A DNA stretch of 25,691 nt, from contig USHI01000004.1 of the NCBI GenBank assembly GCA_900554405.1, positions 1-25,691 on the forward strand. The letters run 5' to 3'. Both the position numbers and the translations under genes were made by a program. The notes beneath the pieces are model-generated. The model saw only the letters and a program-made list of their open reading frames with translations, ran no database searches and was not told the DNA's origin. The DNA is from an uncultured Eubacteriales bacterium (GTDB taxonomy: Bacteria > Bacillota > Clostridia > Oscillospirales > CAG-382). Every line of letters starts with the position of its first letter. Positions within the stretch are counted from its first letter, which is position 1. This document shows, in pieces, positions 1 to 7,804 of this stretch.

Positions 1-2093
1 GCGAAATGCTCGATGCGCTTGCCGTCGAGCCTGCCATGCCCTACCAAGTGCTCTGCCTGACATTTACAAACAAGGCGGCATCCGAATTCAAGGCGCGCCT
101 TGCTGCGATGCTGGGCGAAAAGGCGGGCGATATCTGGGCGGGCACCTTCCATTCGATATGCGTGCGGATACTCCGCCGCCATATAAGCGAGCTTGGTTAT
201 CGCAACGATTTCACGATATACGATTCCGACGATTCCCGCAAGCTGATAAGCGAGATATTCAAGGAGCTGGGCGTTGCGGAAAGCGTTCTGCCGCCGCGCG
301 CCGCGATGAAGGAAATATCCGATGCGAAAAACAACGACCGCACCCCGGAGGACGAGCTTGCCGACGCGGGCAGGGATGTACGCAAAAAGAAGCTGGCGGA
401 GTCATACCGCAGGTATCAGAAGCGGCTTTTCGATGCGAGCGCGCTCGATTTCGACGATATAATCATGCTCACCGTGCGGCTGCTGCGCGAATTTCCGGAG
501 CTGCGCGAACGCTACCGCAGGCAGTTTGAATACATACTTATAGACGAATACCAGGATACGAACCCCTCTCAGGCGCACCTTGCGCGGCTGCTGACGGGCG
601 AAAAAAGCAATATCTGCGTCGTCGGGGACGACGACCAATCCATATATTCCTTCCGCGGGGCGACGGTGGACAACATTCTCGGATTCGACACCGTTTTCAA
701 AAACGCCAAAACCGTGCGGCTGGAACGCAACTACCGCTCCACCGGAAATATACTCAAAGCGGCAAACGGGATAATATCCAACAATATCGGCCGCAAGGGC
801 AAGGAGCTGTGGACAAGCGAGCCGGACGGCGAACCGATACATATCAAACGGCTTTACACTCAGACAGAGGAAGCGGCGTTTATCTGCGGCGAGATCGCGA
901 AGCGTGTCGCCGACGGGGCGAAATATTCGGATTTTGCCGTGCTGTACCGCGTGAATGCGATATCCGCCACGCTGGAATCGGCATTTGTCAAAAAACGCAT
1001 ACCTTACCGCATTTACGGCGGCATAAGGTTTTTTGAACGGCGCGAGATAAAGGACATTCTCGCCTATCTTTCGCTGATGGTCAACCCGGCGGACACCGTC
1101 CGTCTGCTGCGGATCATAAACGTGCCGAAGCGCTCCGTGGGCGAAGCGACGATCGAACGCGCGCGTGAGCTTTCGCGCTCCGCCGGCAAGCCGATATTCG
1201 ACATAATCGCGAACGCCGGCTCTTATCCGGAGCTGAAGCGCGTTTCGCCCAAGCTGGAACGGTTCGGACGGCTGATAAACGAGCTGCGCGAATATTCGCT
1301 CACACACACGCTTGCCGAAACGGTGGAACGCGTTATCGATGAAAGCGGATACCGCAGAATGCTGCGCGAGGAAGAGGGCGGCGAGGAACGCGAGCAGAAC
1401 GTGATGGAGCTTGTCACGAGCGCCGCGCTTTTTGCAGAAACCGCTCCGGAGCCCACGCTTTCCGCTTTTCTGAACGAGCTTGCGCTTGTAAGCGATCTTG
1501 ATAATTACGATGCCGATTCGGATGCCGTCGTGCTGATGACGGTGCATTCCGCAAAGGGGCTCGAATTCCCCGTTGTATTTGTTCCCGGGTTCGAGGAAGG
1601 GCTGTTCCCCAGCTCGCAATCGGTTTCCGCAGGGGACAGAGCACTCGAGGAGGAACGGCGGCTGGCTTATGTTGCCGTGACCCGTGCGAAGCGGGAAGTT
1701 TTCCTGCTCCATGTCGCAACGCGTATGCTTTACGGCAGGACGGAAACCAGACAGACCTCCCGCTTTGCCGCGGAGATCCCGGCGGAAGCCGCCGAACGCG
1801 GCGCCGTGAAGGACAGCGGCGGTCACGCCGTTGCGCCGGTATCGGCATATTCCGCACGGCACACACAAAGCCGGAAAAGCTTTTTGGAAAGCATAAAGCA
1901 GAATGCCGAAAAAACCCCCGCCTGCGAGGAGCTTGCCGCCGGAGCGCGCGTGCGCCACGCCGTGTTCGGCGCGGGCAGGATAGTTTCCGCCGAAAAAATG
2001 GGCGCGGACATGCTTTATGAAATAGAATTCGATTCCGGAAGCGTAAAGCGGCTCATGGGCAGCTTTGCAAAGCTCAAGCGGATCGACGACTGA
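1..2093 (+). CDS. pcrA: ATP-dependent DNA helicase PcrA/UvrD (5' end outside window)
   Basis: Superfamily 1A 3'-5' DNA helicase used in nucleotide excision repair, plasmid replication and clearing replication-transcription conflicts. The reading frame is open to the left edge, and the Walker A (motif I) segment is missing because it lies upstream, so the ATG at position 6 is internal. Later motifs are seen in order: Ia (LTFTNKAASEF), II (LIDEYQDTNPSQ), III (VVGDDDQSIYSFRGA), IV (LERNYRSTGNI), V (MTVHSAKGLEFPVVF) and VI (RRLAYVAVTRAK). The last 45 residues (VRHAVFGAGRI to KLKRI) look like the C-terminal Tudor-like domain that binds RNA polymerase in PcrA, which favours PcrA over Rep or RecB-type helicases. 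The next gene starts 18 nt downstream, suggesting co-transcription. Confidence 0.95.
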   Translation, partial: EMLDALAVEPAMPYQVLCLTFTNKAASEFKARLAAMLGEKAGDIWAGTFHSICVRILRRHISELGYRNDFTIYDSDDSRKLISEIFKELGVAESVLPPRAAMKEISDAKNNDRTPEDELADAGRDVRKKKLAESYRRYQKRLFDASALDFDDIIMLTVRLLREFPELRERYRRQFEYILIDEYQDTNPSQAHLARLLTGEKSNICVVGDDDQSIYSFRGATVDNILGFDTVFKNAKTVRLERNYRSTGNILKAANGIISNNIGRKGKELWTSEPDGEPIHIKRLYTQTEEAAFICGEIAKRVADGAKYSDFAVLYRVNAISATLESAFVKKRIPYRIYGGIRFFERREIKDILAYLSLMVNPADTVRLLRIINVPKRSVGEATIERARELSRSAGKPIFDIIANAGSYPELKRVSPKLERFGRLINELREYSLTHTLAETVERVIDESGYRRMLREEEGGEEREQNVMELVTSAALFAETAPEPTLSAFLNELALVSDLDNYDADSDAVVLMTVHSAKGLEFPVVFVPGFEEGLFPSSQSVSAGDRALEEERRLAYVAVTRAKREVFLLHVATRMLYGRTETRQTSRFAAEIPAEAAERGAVKDSGGHAVAPVSAYSARHTQSRKSFLESIKQNAEKTPACEELAAGARVRHAVFGAGRIVSAEKMGADMLYEIEFDSGSVKRLMGSFAKLKRIDD

Positions 2094-2111
2094 CACACGG
2101 GGGTAGCAACA

Positions 2112-3443
2112 ATGGAACTTTTCCCTTTCCGCGCGCTGCGGTTCACGGAAAAAGCGGGCAGCATAAAGAATTGCGTCTGCCCGCCGTATGATATAGTTTC
2201 GCAGTCGGAGCGCGCCGGGCTCGCCGCGAAGAACGAACACAACCTGATCCGGCTGGAGCTTCCGGAGGGCGAAAACCGTTACGAAGCCGCGGGCGCGCTG
2301 CTGCGCGAATGGATGGACGACGGGATACTCGCGCAGGACAAGGAAGAAGCGCTTTATGTTTACCGCGAAGAATTTCGCGTTTCCGGCAAACGCTATGCTC
2401 TGACGGGCTTTCTCTGCCGGCTGAAGCTTTGCGAATTTTCGGAACGGGTCGTGCTCCCGCACGAGGAAACGCTTTCCAAGGCGAAGCAGGACCGGTTCGA
2501 GCTGATGAAGGCGACAAACTGCAATTTTTCGCCGATATATTCGCTTTACGACGGCGCCGGCACCGGCGTTTCCGAAATACTTGCAAAAACGGCGGGCACC
2601 GAACCGGTATACCGCTTTACGGATGAGGAAACCGTCACCCACACGATGTGGCGGCTGACCGACAGGCGGGAAATCGCGGCGATACAAGCCGCGCTGCGCG
2701 GCAGGCAGGCGTTTATCGCCGACGGACACCACAGGTACGAAACGGCGCTGAACTACCGCCGCCATGTGCGCGAGGAGGGCGCGGATGTCGATGCGGGCAG
2801 CGTGATGATGATGCTCGTGGACATGGAGGACAAGGGGCTCGTTTCCCGCAAGGTGTACGCCGAGGTGCCTCCAAGAGTAGAATACACTCTGACCGAGACT
2901 GGATACAGCTTGAAGCCCATATTGGACGCGATGGCGAACTGGGGTGCTGAATATAAGGAAAAGAAATGCTCGGAATATTTCGATATATCCTCATCTTCGC
3001 TTATCAATGTAAAAAGAAAGCTTGCCACCGCGGGCAAGGAATGCGTTTTTGCGATGTATACCGGCGGCGAAAACGCGCTCGTGTTCCGCTTGAGGCCCGA
3101 AGCCCGCGGGCTGAATATCGACGGGCGCAGCCAAGCCTATTCCGCGCTGGACGTGAGCGTGCTGCACAAATATGTGCTCGAAGGCACGCTGGGGATCGAC
3201 CGCGAAAACATGGCGCGGCAGGTGAACCTGCGGTATACGCGCTCCGCGCGGGAGGCGGTGAACGCCGTGCGCACCGGAAGGGCAAGCGCTGCGTTCATTA
3301 TCAACCCGACACGCGTTTCGCAGATAAAGGATGTTGCCCTTGCGGGCGACAAAATGCCTCAGAAAAGCACTTATTTTTACCCCAAGCTCAAAACCGGGCT
3401 TGTGATGAATATTTTTGACAAAGCAACAGGAGAAGAAAAATGA
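2112..3443 (+). CDS. DUF1015 family protein
   Basis: A 443-residue cytoplasmic protein of the DUF1015 family, whose biochemical role is not firmly established. Family hallmarks are visible: an N-terminal FRALRFTEKAGSIKNCVCPPYDIVS segment (residues about 5-30) and the histidine-rich IADGHHRYETALNYR motif near residue 205. There is no signal peptide or membrane segment. The length is usual for the family. The start follows a weak GGGGG purine stretch. The gene sits 18 nt after pcrA and its stop overlaps the valS start in an ATGA junction, so it is probably translationally coupled to valS. In other clostridia DUF1015 genes are often near serine or phosphoglycerate metabolism genes; no such neighbours are seen here, so context does not settle its function. 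Confidence 0.85.
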   Translation: MELFPFRALRFTEKAGSIKNCVCPPYDIVSQSERAGLAAKNEHNLIRLELPEGENRYEAAGALLREWMDDGILAQDKEEALYVYREEFRVSGKRYALTGFLCRLKLCEFSERVVLPHEETLSKAKQDRFELMKATNCNFSPIYSLYDGAGTGVSEILAKTAGTEPVYRFTDEETVTHTMWRLTDRREIAAIQAALRGRQAFIADGHHRYETALNYRRHVREEGADVDAGSVMMMLVDMEDKGLVSRKVYAEVPPRVEYTLTETGYSLKPILDAMANWGAEYKEKKCSEYFDISSSSLINVKRKLATAGKECVFAMYTGGENALVFRLRPEARGLNIDGRSQAYSALDVSVLHKYVLEGTLGIDRENMARQVNLRYTRSAREAVNAVRTGRASAAFIINPTRVSQIKDVALAGDKMPQKSTYFYPKLKTGLVMNIFDKATGEEK

Positions 3444-6064
3444 GGAAGGAACTGGATAAAAAATACGATCCCGCCGATTTTGAGGATCGTCTTTATGCCG
3501 AATGGGAATCCAACGGGTATTTCAAGCCGAGCGGCAGGGGGAAGACCTTTTCCATCGTAATGCCGCCGCCAAATATAACCGGGCAGCTTCATATGGGCCA
3601 CGCGCTGGACAACACGATACAGGATACCCTTGTCCGCTACAAGCGGATGTGCGGGTATGACACGCTCTGGCTCCCGGGGACGGACCACGCCTCCATCGCG
3701 ACAGAGGCAAAGATCGTGGAAGCGATGCGCAAGGAGGGCGTTACAAAGGAGGATATCGGGCGCGAGGGATTTTTGAAACGCGCCTGGGAATGGAACGAAA
3801 AATACGGCAACCGTATCTGCGAACAGCTCAAAAAGATCGGTTCCTCCTGCGATTGGTCCAGAAAGCGCTTCACGCTGGATGACGGCTGCTCCGAAGCGGT
3901 AAAGAATGTCTTTATAAAGCTTTACAACGAAGGGCTTATCTACCGCGGAACGAGGATCATAAACTGGTGCCCGCACTGCAAAACCTCCATTTCGGATGCC
4001 GAGGTGGATTACAAGGATATGGACGGCAGCTTCTGGCACATCCGCTACCCTATCAAGGGCAGCGACGGATTTGTTTACCTTGCCACGACACGCCCCGAAA
4101 CGCTGCTGGGCGATACGGCTGTCGCCGTCAACCCGAACGATGAACGCTACCGCGATATCGTGGGCAAAACGCTCATACTGCCGCTTGTCGGGCGGGAAAT
4201 ACCCGTTGTCGCGGATGAATATGTCGAAACGGATTTCGGCACCGGCGCCGTGAAGATCACCCCCGCGCACGATCCGAACGACTTCGAGGTCGGCGCGCGC
4301 CACGGGCTTCCGCTCATCAACGTGCTCACCGACGATGCCCGCATTACCGACGATTACCCCGCATATGCCGGGATGGACCGCTACGAGGCAAGAAAGGCTA
4401 TCGTAAAGGATCTCGAAGCGGGCGGATATCTTGTAAAGATCGAACCGCTGCGCCACAACGTGGGCTGCTGCTACCGCTGCGGCACCGTTATCGAACCGCG
4501 TGCCTCGCTGCAATGGTTCGTAAAAATGAAGCCGCTTGCGGAGGAGGCGATACGCGTCGTGAAGGACGGCGATATCCGCTTTATCCCCGAAAGATTTTCC
4601 AAAAATTACCTGCACTGGATGGAAAACATCCGCGATTGGTGCATTTCCCGCCAGCTTTGGTGGGGGCACCGCATACCCGCATTTTATTGCGACGATTGCG
4701 GCGAAACCGTCGTGACGGATGCCGAAGCGGTATCCTGCCCGAAGTGCGGCAGGGAAATGCGCCGCGATCCGGACACGCTAGACACCTGGTTTTCCTCCGC
4801 ACTGTGGCCGTTTTCCACGCTCGGCTGGCCGGATGAAAACGCGCCGGATTACAAACGCTATTACCCGACAAGCGCGCTTGTCACCGGGTATGATATCATC
4901 ACATTCTGGGTATCCCGCATGATATTCTCCGGGCTCAAGCACACCGGCAAAAAGCCCTTCTCGGATGTCGTCATCCACGGGCTGGTGCGCGATGCGCTCG
5001 GAAGGAAAATGTCCAAATCGCTCGGCAACGGGATCGACCCGCTCGAGGTCATATCCAAATACGGCGCGGATGCGCTCCGGTTCACCCTTGCGACAGGCAA
5101 CTCCCCCGGAAACGATATGCGCATTTCGGACGAGCGCTTCGAAGCCTCCCGCAATTTCGCAAACAAGGTCTGGAACGCCGCAAGGTTTGTTATGATGAAC
5201 CTCGACCGCGATTGCGATACCGAAAGCATAGACACATCCCTCCGGCTCGAGGATGAGGACAGATGGGTGCTTTCAGTCTACAACCGCACGGTGCGCGAGG
5301 TACGCGAAAACCTGGATAAATACGAGCTCGGCATTGCCGTGCAGAAGCTTTACGATTTTATCTGGGATGTTTTCTGCGATTGGTATATAGAGCTTGTCAA
5401 GCCCCGGCTTGCCCAAAAGGAAACCGAAACCAACATCGCGGCACAGGCCGTGCTCACATATGTGCTTTCCAACACGATGAAGCTTCTGCACCCCTTCATG
5501 CCGTTTATCACGGAGGAAATCTGGAGAAGCCTGCCGCATTCCGGCGAAAGCATAATGATATCCGCCTATCCGGAATACAAGCCGGAGCTCGATTTCCCGC
5601 AGGACGAGCGCAAGGTCGGCATAATGCTGGAAGCGATACGCGCCATACGCAACCGCCGCGCGGAAATGAACGTTCCGCCCTCCCGCAAGGCGCACGTCAT
5701 AATCGTCGCGCAGGAAAAAGCGCTGTTCGAGGGCAAGGACAAATACTTCGAACGCCTTGCCTCCGCCGCCGGGCTCACCGTGGCGGAAAGCTGCGCGGAT
5801 GAGGGCACCGTGCGCATTGTAACGGGAAGCTGCGAAATATTCATACCGCTGGCGGACATGGTCGACCTTGAAGCCGAACGCGCGCGGCTCCAAAAGGAGC
5901 TTGCCGCCGCGGAGGGCGAAATAAAGCGTGCCGAGGGCAAGCTTTCCAATGCCGAATTTACGGCAAAGGCGCCGGAAAAGGTCGTGAATGCGGAGCGCGA
6001 AAAGCTCGCCGCCGCAAAAGCGCTTTACGAAAAGCTGCAAAATTCCGTAAAAGCGCTCGGCTGA
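3440..6064 (+). CDS. valS: Valyl-tRNA synthetase
   Basis: Class Ia synthetase that charges tRNA-Val and edits mischarged threonine. The 874 residues are full length for bacterial ValRS (about 880 in Bacillus). Seen: the PPPNITGQLHMGHAL signature with HIGH-type HMGH at residues 51-54; KMSKS at 523-527 (GRKMSKSLGNGIDP); GTDHASIATE; cysteine pairs in the catalytic insertion (NWCPHC, CCYRCG, CDDCG, CPKCG) typical of zinc-bearing clostridial forms; and the C-terminal coiled-coil arm (DLEAERARLQKEL onward), which sets ValRS apart from IleRS and LeuRS. AGGAG at 3428-3432 sits 7 nt before the ATG, and the start overlaps the DUF1015 stop by 4 nt. The gene commonly found after valS (folC) is absent; a 690-nt gene-free region follows. 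The operon points towards oriC, head-on to the predicted fork. Confidence 0.98.
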   Translation: MRKELDKKYDPADFEDRLYAEWESNGYFKPSGRGKTFSIVMPPPNITGQLHMGHALDNTIQDTLVRYKRMCGYDTLWLPGTDHASIATEAKIVEAMRKEGVTKEDIGREGFLKRAWEWNEKYGNRICEQLKKIGSSCDWSRKRFTLDDGCSEAVKNVFIKLYNEGLIYRGTRIINWCPHCKTSISDAEVDYKDMDGSFWHIRYPIKGSDGFVYLATTRPETLLGDTAVAVNPNDERYRDIVGKTLILPLVGREIPVVADEYVETDFGTGAVKITPAHDPNDFEVGARHGLPLINVLTDDARITDDYPAYAGMDRYEARKAIVKDLEAGGYLVKIEPLRHNVGCCYRCGTVIEPRASLQWFVKMKPLAEEAIRVVKDGDIRFIPERFSKNYLHWMENIRDWCISRQLWWGHRIPAFYCDDCGETVVTDAEAVSCPKCGREMRRDPDTLDTWFSSALWPFSTLGWPDENAPDYKRYYPTSALVTGYDIITFWVSRMIFSGLKHTGKKPFSDVVIHGLVRDALGRKMSKSLGNGIDPLEVISKYGADALRFTLATGNSPGNDMRISDERFEASRNFANKVWNAARFVMMNLDRDCDTESIDTSLRLEDEDRWVLSVYNRTVREVRENLDKYELGIAVQKLYDFIWDVFCDWYIELVKPRLAQKETETNIAAQAVLTYVLSNTMKLLHPFMPFITEEIWRSLPHSGESIMISAYPEYKPELDFPQDERKVGIMLEAIRAIRNRRAEMNVPPSRKAHVIIVAQEKALFEGKDKYFERLASAAGLTVAESCADEGTVRIVTGSCEIFIPLADMVDLEAERARLQKELAAAEGEIKRAEGKLSNAEFTAKAPEKVVNAEREKLAAAKALYEKLQNSVKALG

Positions 6065-6099
6065 TCCGCGCAATTCAACAAACGGACAGCACGGCAAAC

Positions 6100-6403
6100 A
6101 ATACAAAAAAGAACCCCGAGAGGCGCACTCCGTAAGCAAGTGCTCCTCAGTTATATTCGCCGGGCGGCGAGTGATATTGTCCTTCGGACAGTGATATTAT
6201 GCTTTGCATAGTGATATTGCCTGCGGCAGTTAAGACGGCGAATATAATATCACGAAAGCCGGCAGGCTTTCATATCACTTTCCGAAAGGAAAATATCACT
6301 CCGGGCAAAGCCCGGAATATCACTATTGTCCATAGATACGGCGAGCATCGGATTTTGCCGCCAAAACCTTTACGAATCTTTTTTCGGATAATACAAAAAA
6401 GAA
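6100..6403. repeat. 14-bp direct repeats bracketing the hairpin array
   Basis: AATACAAAAAAGAA occurs at 6100-6113 and again at 6390-6403, each followed by a hairpin-forming sequence. The copies bracket the hairpin array. They could be a target duplication made when the array inserted, or two similar A-rich lead-ins to terminators. The A-run makes chance or convergent similarity possible. Confidence 0.55.
6120..6324. repeat. Palindromic array of nested hairpins with 9-bp AGTGATATT linkers
   Basis: The left half carries AGTTATATT (6149) and three copies of AGTGATATT (6170, 6190, 6210). The right half carries four inverse copies ending at 6253, 6279, 6300 and 6324 (AATATCAC with small variations). 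Every gap between linkers is filled exactly by a small perfect hairpin. On the left: CGCC-GGGC-GGCG (6158-6169), GTCC-TTC-GGAC (6179-6189), ATGC-TTT-GCAT (6199-6209). On the right: a 7-bp stem (6254-6271), TTCC-GAAA-GGAA (6280-6291), CCGGGC-AAA-GCCCGG (6301-6315). Left and right linkers are complementary, so as RNA or cruciform DNA the element would fold into stacked four-way junctions. A further imperfect 10-bp stem-loop (6120-6148) abuts the left end. It could be a mobile palindromic repeat, a structured RNA or a cruciform. I cannot name a known family. Confidence 0.85.
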
Positions 6404-6435
6404 GGCAGTGCAGATTTTGCATTGCCTTCTTCCTT
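6391..6435. terminator. Bidirectional terminator-like hairpin
   Basis: A 12-bp stem with one G-U pair (6401-6412 with 6418-6429) and a 5-nt loop is flanked by A6 on the left and a T-rich TTCCTT on the right. The flank is stronger for transcripts on the minus strand (T6). It may also end the valS transcript. Confidence 0.65.
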
Positions 6436-6441
6436 ATTATG

Positions 6442-6464
6442 CCCCGCTGAACGGGGTTCTTTTT
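6442..6464 (+). terminator. Rho-independent terminator after valS region
   Basis: CCCCG (6442-6446) pairs with CGGGG (6452-6456) and is followed by TTCTTTTT. The same GGGGTTCTTTTT module is used by the lipoprotein/jag terminator near 7780. A matching left half (AAAAAGAACCCCG, 6106-6118) lies about 335 nt upstream, as though one terminator had been split by the hairpin array. Confidence 0.65.
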
Positions 6465-6526
6465 GCGTTTTCGTTGGTTAATTTTACCAAATTCAACGAA
6501 ATAATATGAGCACAAAAAAATTACAC

Positions 6527-6555
6527 TTGACATATACTGTAATATATGGTAATAT
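6527..6555 (+). promoter_or_regulatory. Consensus sigma-A promoter
   Basis: TTGACA (6527-6532), a 17-nt spacer and TAATAT (6550-6555). TGTAATAT and GGTAATAT recur 10 bp apart inside the promoter, which could be a repressor site on one face of the helix. It is the only good promoter seen upstream of the lipoprotein gene. Confidence 0.75.
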
Positions 6556-6585
6556 TATTTCAGAACGGAGGAAGGGATGGTATAG

Positions 6586-6642
6586 ATGCAAAAATTACAT
6601 ATTAGATTCCGACGATTATTTTTCGGCTTTGACCGCGCATAA
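6586..6642 (+). CDS. Possible 18-residue leader peptide
   Basis: The frame reads MQKLHIRFRRLFFGFDRA and ends in TAA inside the 5' arm of the following terminator. GGAGG at 6567-6571 is 14 nt upstream, longer than ideal; a nearer ATG at 6577 gives only two codons before a stop. The peptide is basic and aromatic with no recognisable family. The arrangement promoter, short frame, terminator resembles an attenuation leader, but it could also be the remnant of a deleted gene or a small RNA. Confidence 0.3.
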   Translation: MQKLHIRFRRLFFGFDRA

Positions 6643-6674
6643 GCAGCCCGAACGGGGTGCTTATGCGCTTTTTT
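6635..6674 (+). terminator. Strong rho-independent terminator of the short leader unit
   Basis: GCGCATAAGCA pairs with TGCTTATGCGC, extended by a CCCG/CGGG inner stem, followed by T6. It lies 80 nt after the 6527 promoter and 78 nt before the lipoprotein start, so it would end most transcripts before the gene unless read-through occurs. Confidence 0.85.
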
Positions 6675-6732
6675 ACTCATGATTTTTACCGAACGGGGTG
6701 CTTATGCGCTTTTTTAACTCATGATTTTTACC
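6650..6732. repeat. Tandem duplication of a terminator 3' arm (41 and 42 bp)
   Basis: Units 6650-6690 and 6691-6732 are identical except for one extra A after the T-run in the second unit. Each begins GAACGGGGTGCTTATGCGCT, that is, the 3' arm of the preceding terminator plus its T-run and an ACTCATGATTTTTACC tail. The 5' arm is present once only, so the two 3' arms can compete for it. Confidence 0.9.
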
Positions 6733-6751
6733 GAAAGGAGCAATATACACA

Positions 6752-7651
6752 ATGAAATTAAAAGCATTTATAGCGCTGCTTGCCTGTACCTGCCTGCTTC
6801 TTCCGCTTTGTGCCTGCAATGGCAGTGATGAGGCTTCCGGCAGCGGGGCGGGCGCATCTTCCGCAGCCGAATCGGGATATATCTATAAATCCGATTCGGT
6901 GGAGGTGGTTCCGCTGAAATGTGACGAACAAACCTATTATGCACTCATCGATGGAATAGCTATCGACCCGACGCAGGCATTCACACGGGCCGCGGCTCTT
7001 TCCGGCACCGTCTCCAATATACGCGAAGCAAAGGTATTGTATAAATGGAACGGCGAGGACAAGGAATTACAGATAACACTTTTTAACCTTACGGTCAAGG
7101 ATATTCTCTTTTCCAAAAAGGGCAGTGTTAATGTCGGCGATACCGTCACCGTAACTCTGGACTACAACAGAACCATGCAAAGCAATGAACATCCCGTCCT
7201 TACGGAAGGTGAGGATTGCCTTGTGTTCCTTGATCTTGCTTCCGAGATAGGGTATTCATCGTTCGCGGAACTCGATAAGTATTCCGATTATTACGCTTAT
7301 TACCCGAGCGAGCTGCTTTGCGAAAAGGTCGGCGAAGGCTATATCACCGCAAAGTTTTTCGGTGAAGCGCTCGAAGCAACCTCGATATGCGAGCTTCTTC
7401 AGCTTTATGAAGGCAAATTCGACCGTCTGAAAGAGAACGCTCCCGATGGAAGCATCGAAGATCTCCGCGCAGCGGCGCGCAGAAATCTGCCGCACAGCTC
7501 TGTTCTTGAACGCGCGGGGTGCGAAGCGGTCGGAAACCTTTTCCTGCGCATGTATAAGAAGGGAAACATTACGAACTTGTCGAAGAGCACATACATCGTT
7601 GAAGCAAAAGCGCTTGAGGATTATATCCGCACCGAAGCGGGTAAGTATTAA
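6752..7651 (+). CDS. Secreted lipoprotein of unknown function
   Basis: A 299-residue protein beginning with a lipoprotein signal: a charged KLK start, a hydrophobic core and a LCAC lipobox with the modified cysteine at residue 22. It is followed by a low-complexity Ser/Gly/Ala linker (GSDEASGSGAGASSAAESG) typical of surface-anchored lipoproteins. The mature part is acidic and soluble, with a beta-rich look in the first 150 residues (GTVSNIREAKVLYKWNGEDKELQITLFNLTVKDIL). I do not recognise a family. AAAGGAG (6734-6740) lies 11 nt before the ATG. It stands alone between two terminators; any transcript would come from the 6527 promoter by read-through or from a promoter I cannot see. Expected location: the outer face of the cell membrane. 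Confidence 0.85.
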   Translation: MKLKAFIALLACTCLLLPLCACNGSDEASGSGAGASSAAESGYIYKSDSVEVVPLKCDEQTYYALIDGIAIDPTQAFTRAAALSGTVSNIREAKVLYKWNGEDKELQITLFNLTVKDILFSKKGSVNVGDTVTVTLDYNRTMQSNEHPVLTEGEDCLVFLDLASEIGYSSFAELDKYSDYYAYYPSELLCEKVGEGYITAKFFGEALEATSICELLQLYEGKFDRLKENAPDGSIEDLRAAARRNLPHSSVLERAGCEAVGNLFLRMYKKGNITNLSKSTYIVEAKALEDYIRTEAGKY

Positions 7652-7757
7652 AATGCAGTATATCATATTGCATTAAACACAGATTCGTATAAGCCGCCGG
7701 TAGAAGTCCAATAGTTCAAATGGCGGTTCGCCGCAATCGCAACAAGCCGTTTTCGGT

Positions 7758-7788
7758 AAAAAAAGAACCCCTTTTCGGGGTTCTTTTT
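7758..7788. terminator. Bidirectional terminator between lipoprotein gene and jag
   Basis: The AAAGAACCCC and GGGGTTCTTT arms enclose a short loop, with A and T runs on opposite sides. It can stop both the rightward lipoprotein transcript and the leftward rpmH-jag operon. Confidence 0.9.
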
Positions 7789-7804
7789 ACGTTATATACG
7801 CGTT

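Larger units (their letters stand above)
6065..6751. other. Gene-free region between valS and the lipoprotein gene
   Basis: No convincing protein-coding gene longer than 60 codons is seen. The stretch contains, in order, the nested-hairpin repeat array, two terminator-type hairpins, a consensus promoter, an 18-codon leader-like frame, a strong terminator and a tandem duplication, each listed separately. An 83-codon frame at 6199-6450 runs across the hairpin array and has no recognisable content. Confidence 0.8.

Noticed and set aside
402..2765. A 787-codon open frame on the minus strand opposite pcrA and the DUF1015 gene
   Set aside because: It mirrors two recognised genes and has no family features; codon bias in this genome leaves the antisense frame stop-free.
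6149..6324. CRISPR array
   Set aside because: Repeats are only 9 bp, occur in inverted orientation in the two halves, and the spacers are self-complementary hairpins; no cas genes nearby.
6199..6450. An 83-codon frame inside the hairpin array
   Set aside because: Its sequence is dictated by the repeats and terminators; no ribosome site and no family match.
7690..7735. Possible tRNA or tRNA fragment, prompted by GTTCAAAT and a GCCGCC/GGCGGT pair
   Set aside because: The T-stem does not pair and no acceptor, D or anticodon arms can be built.
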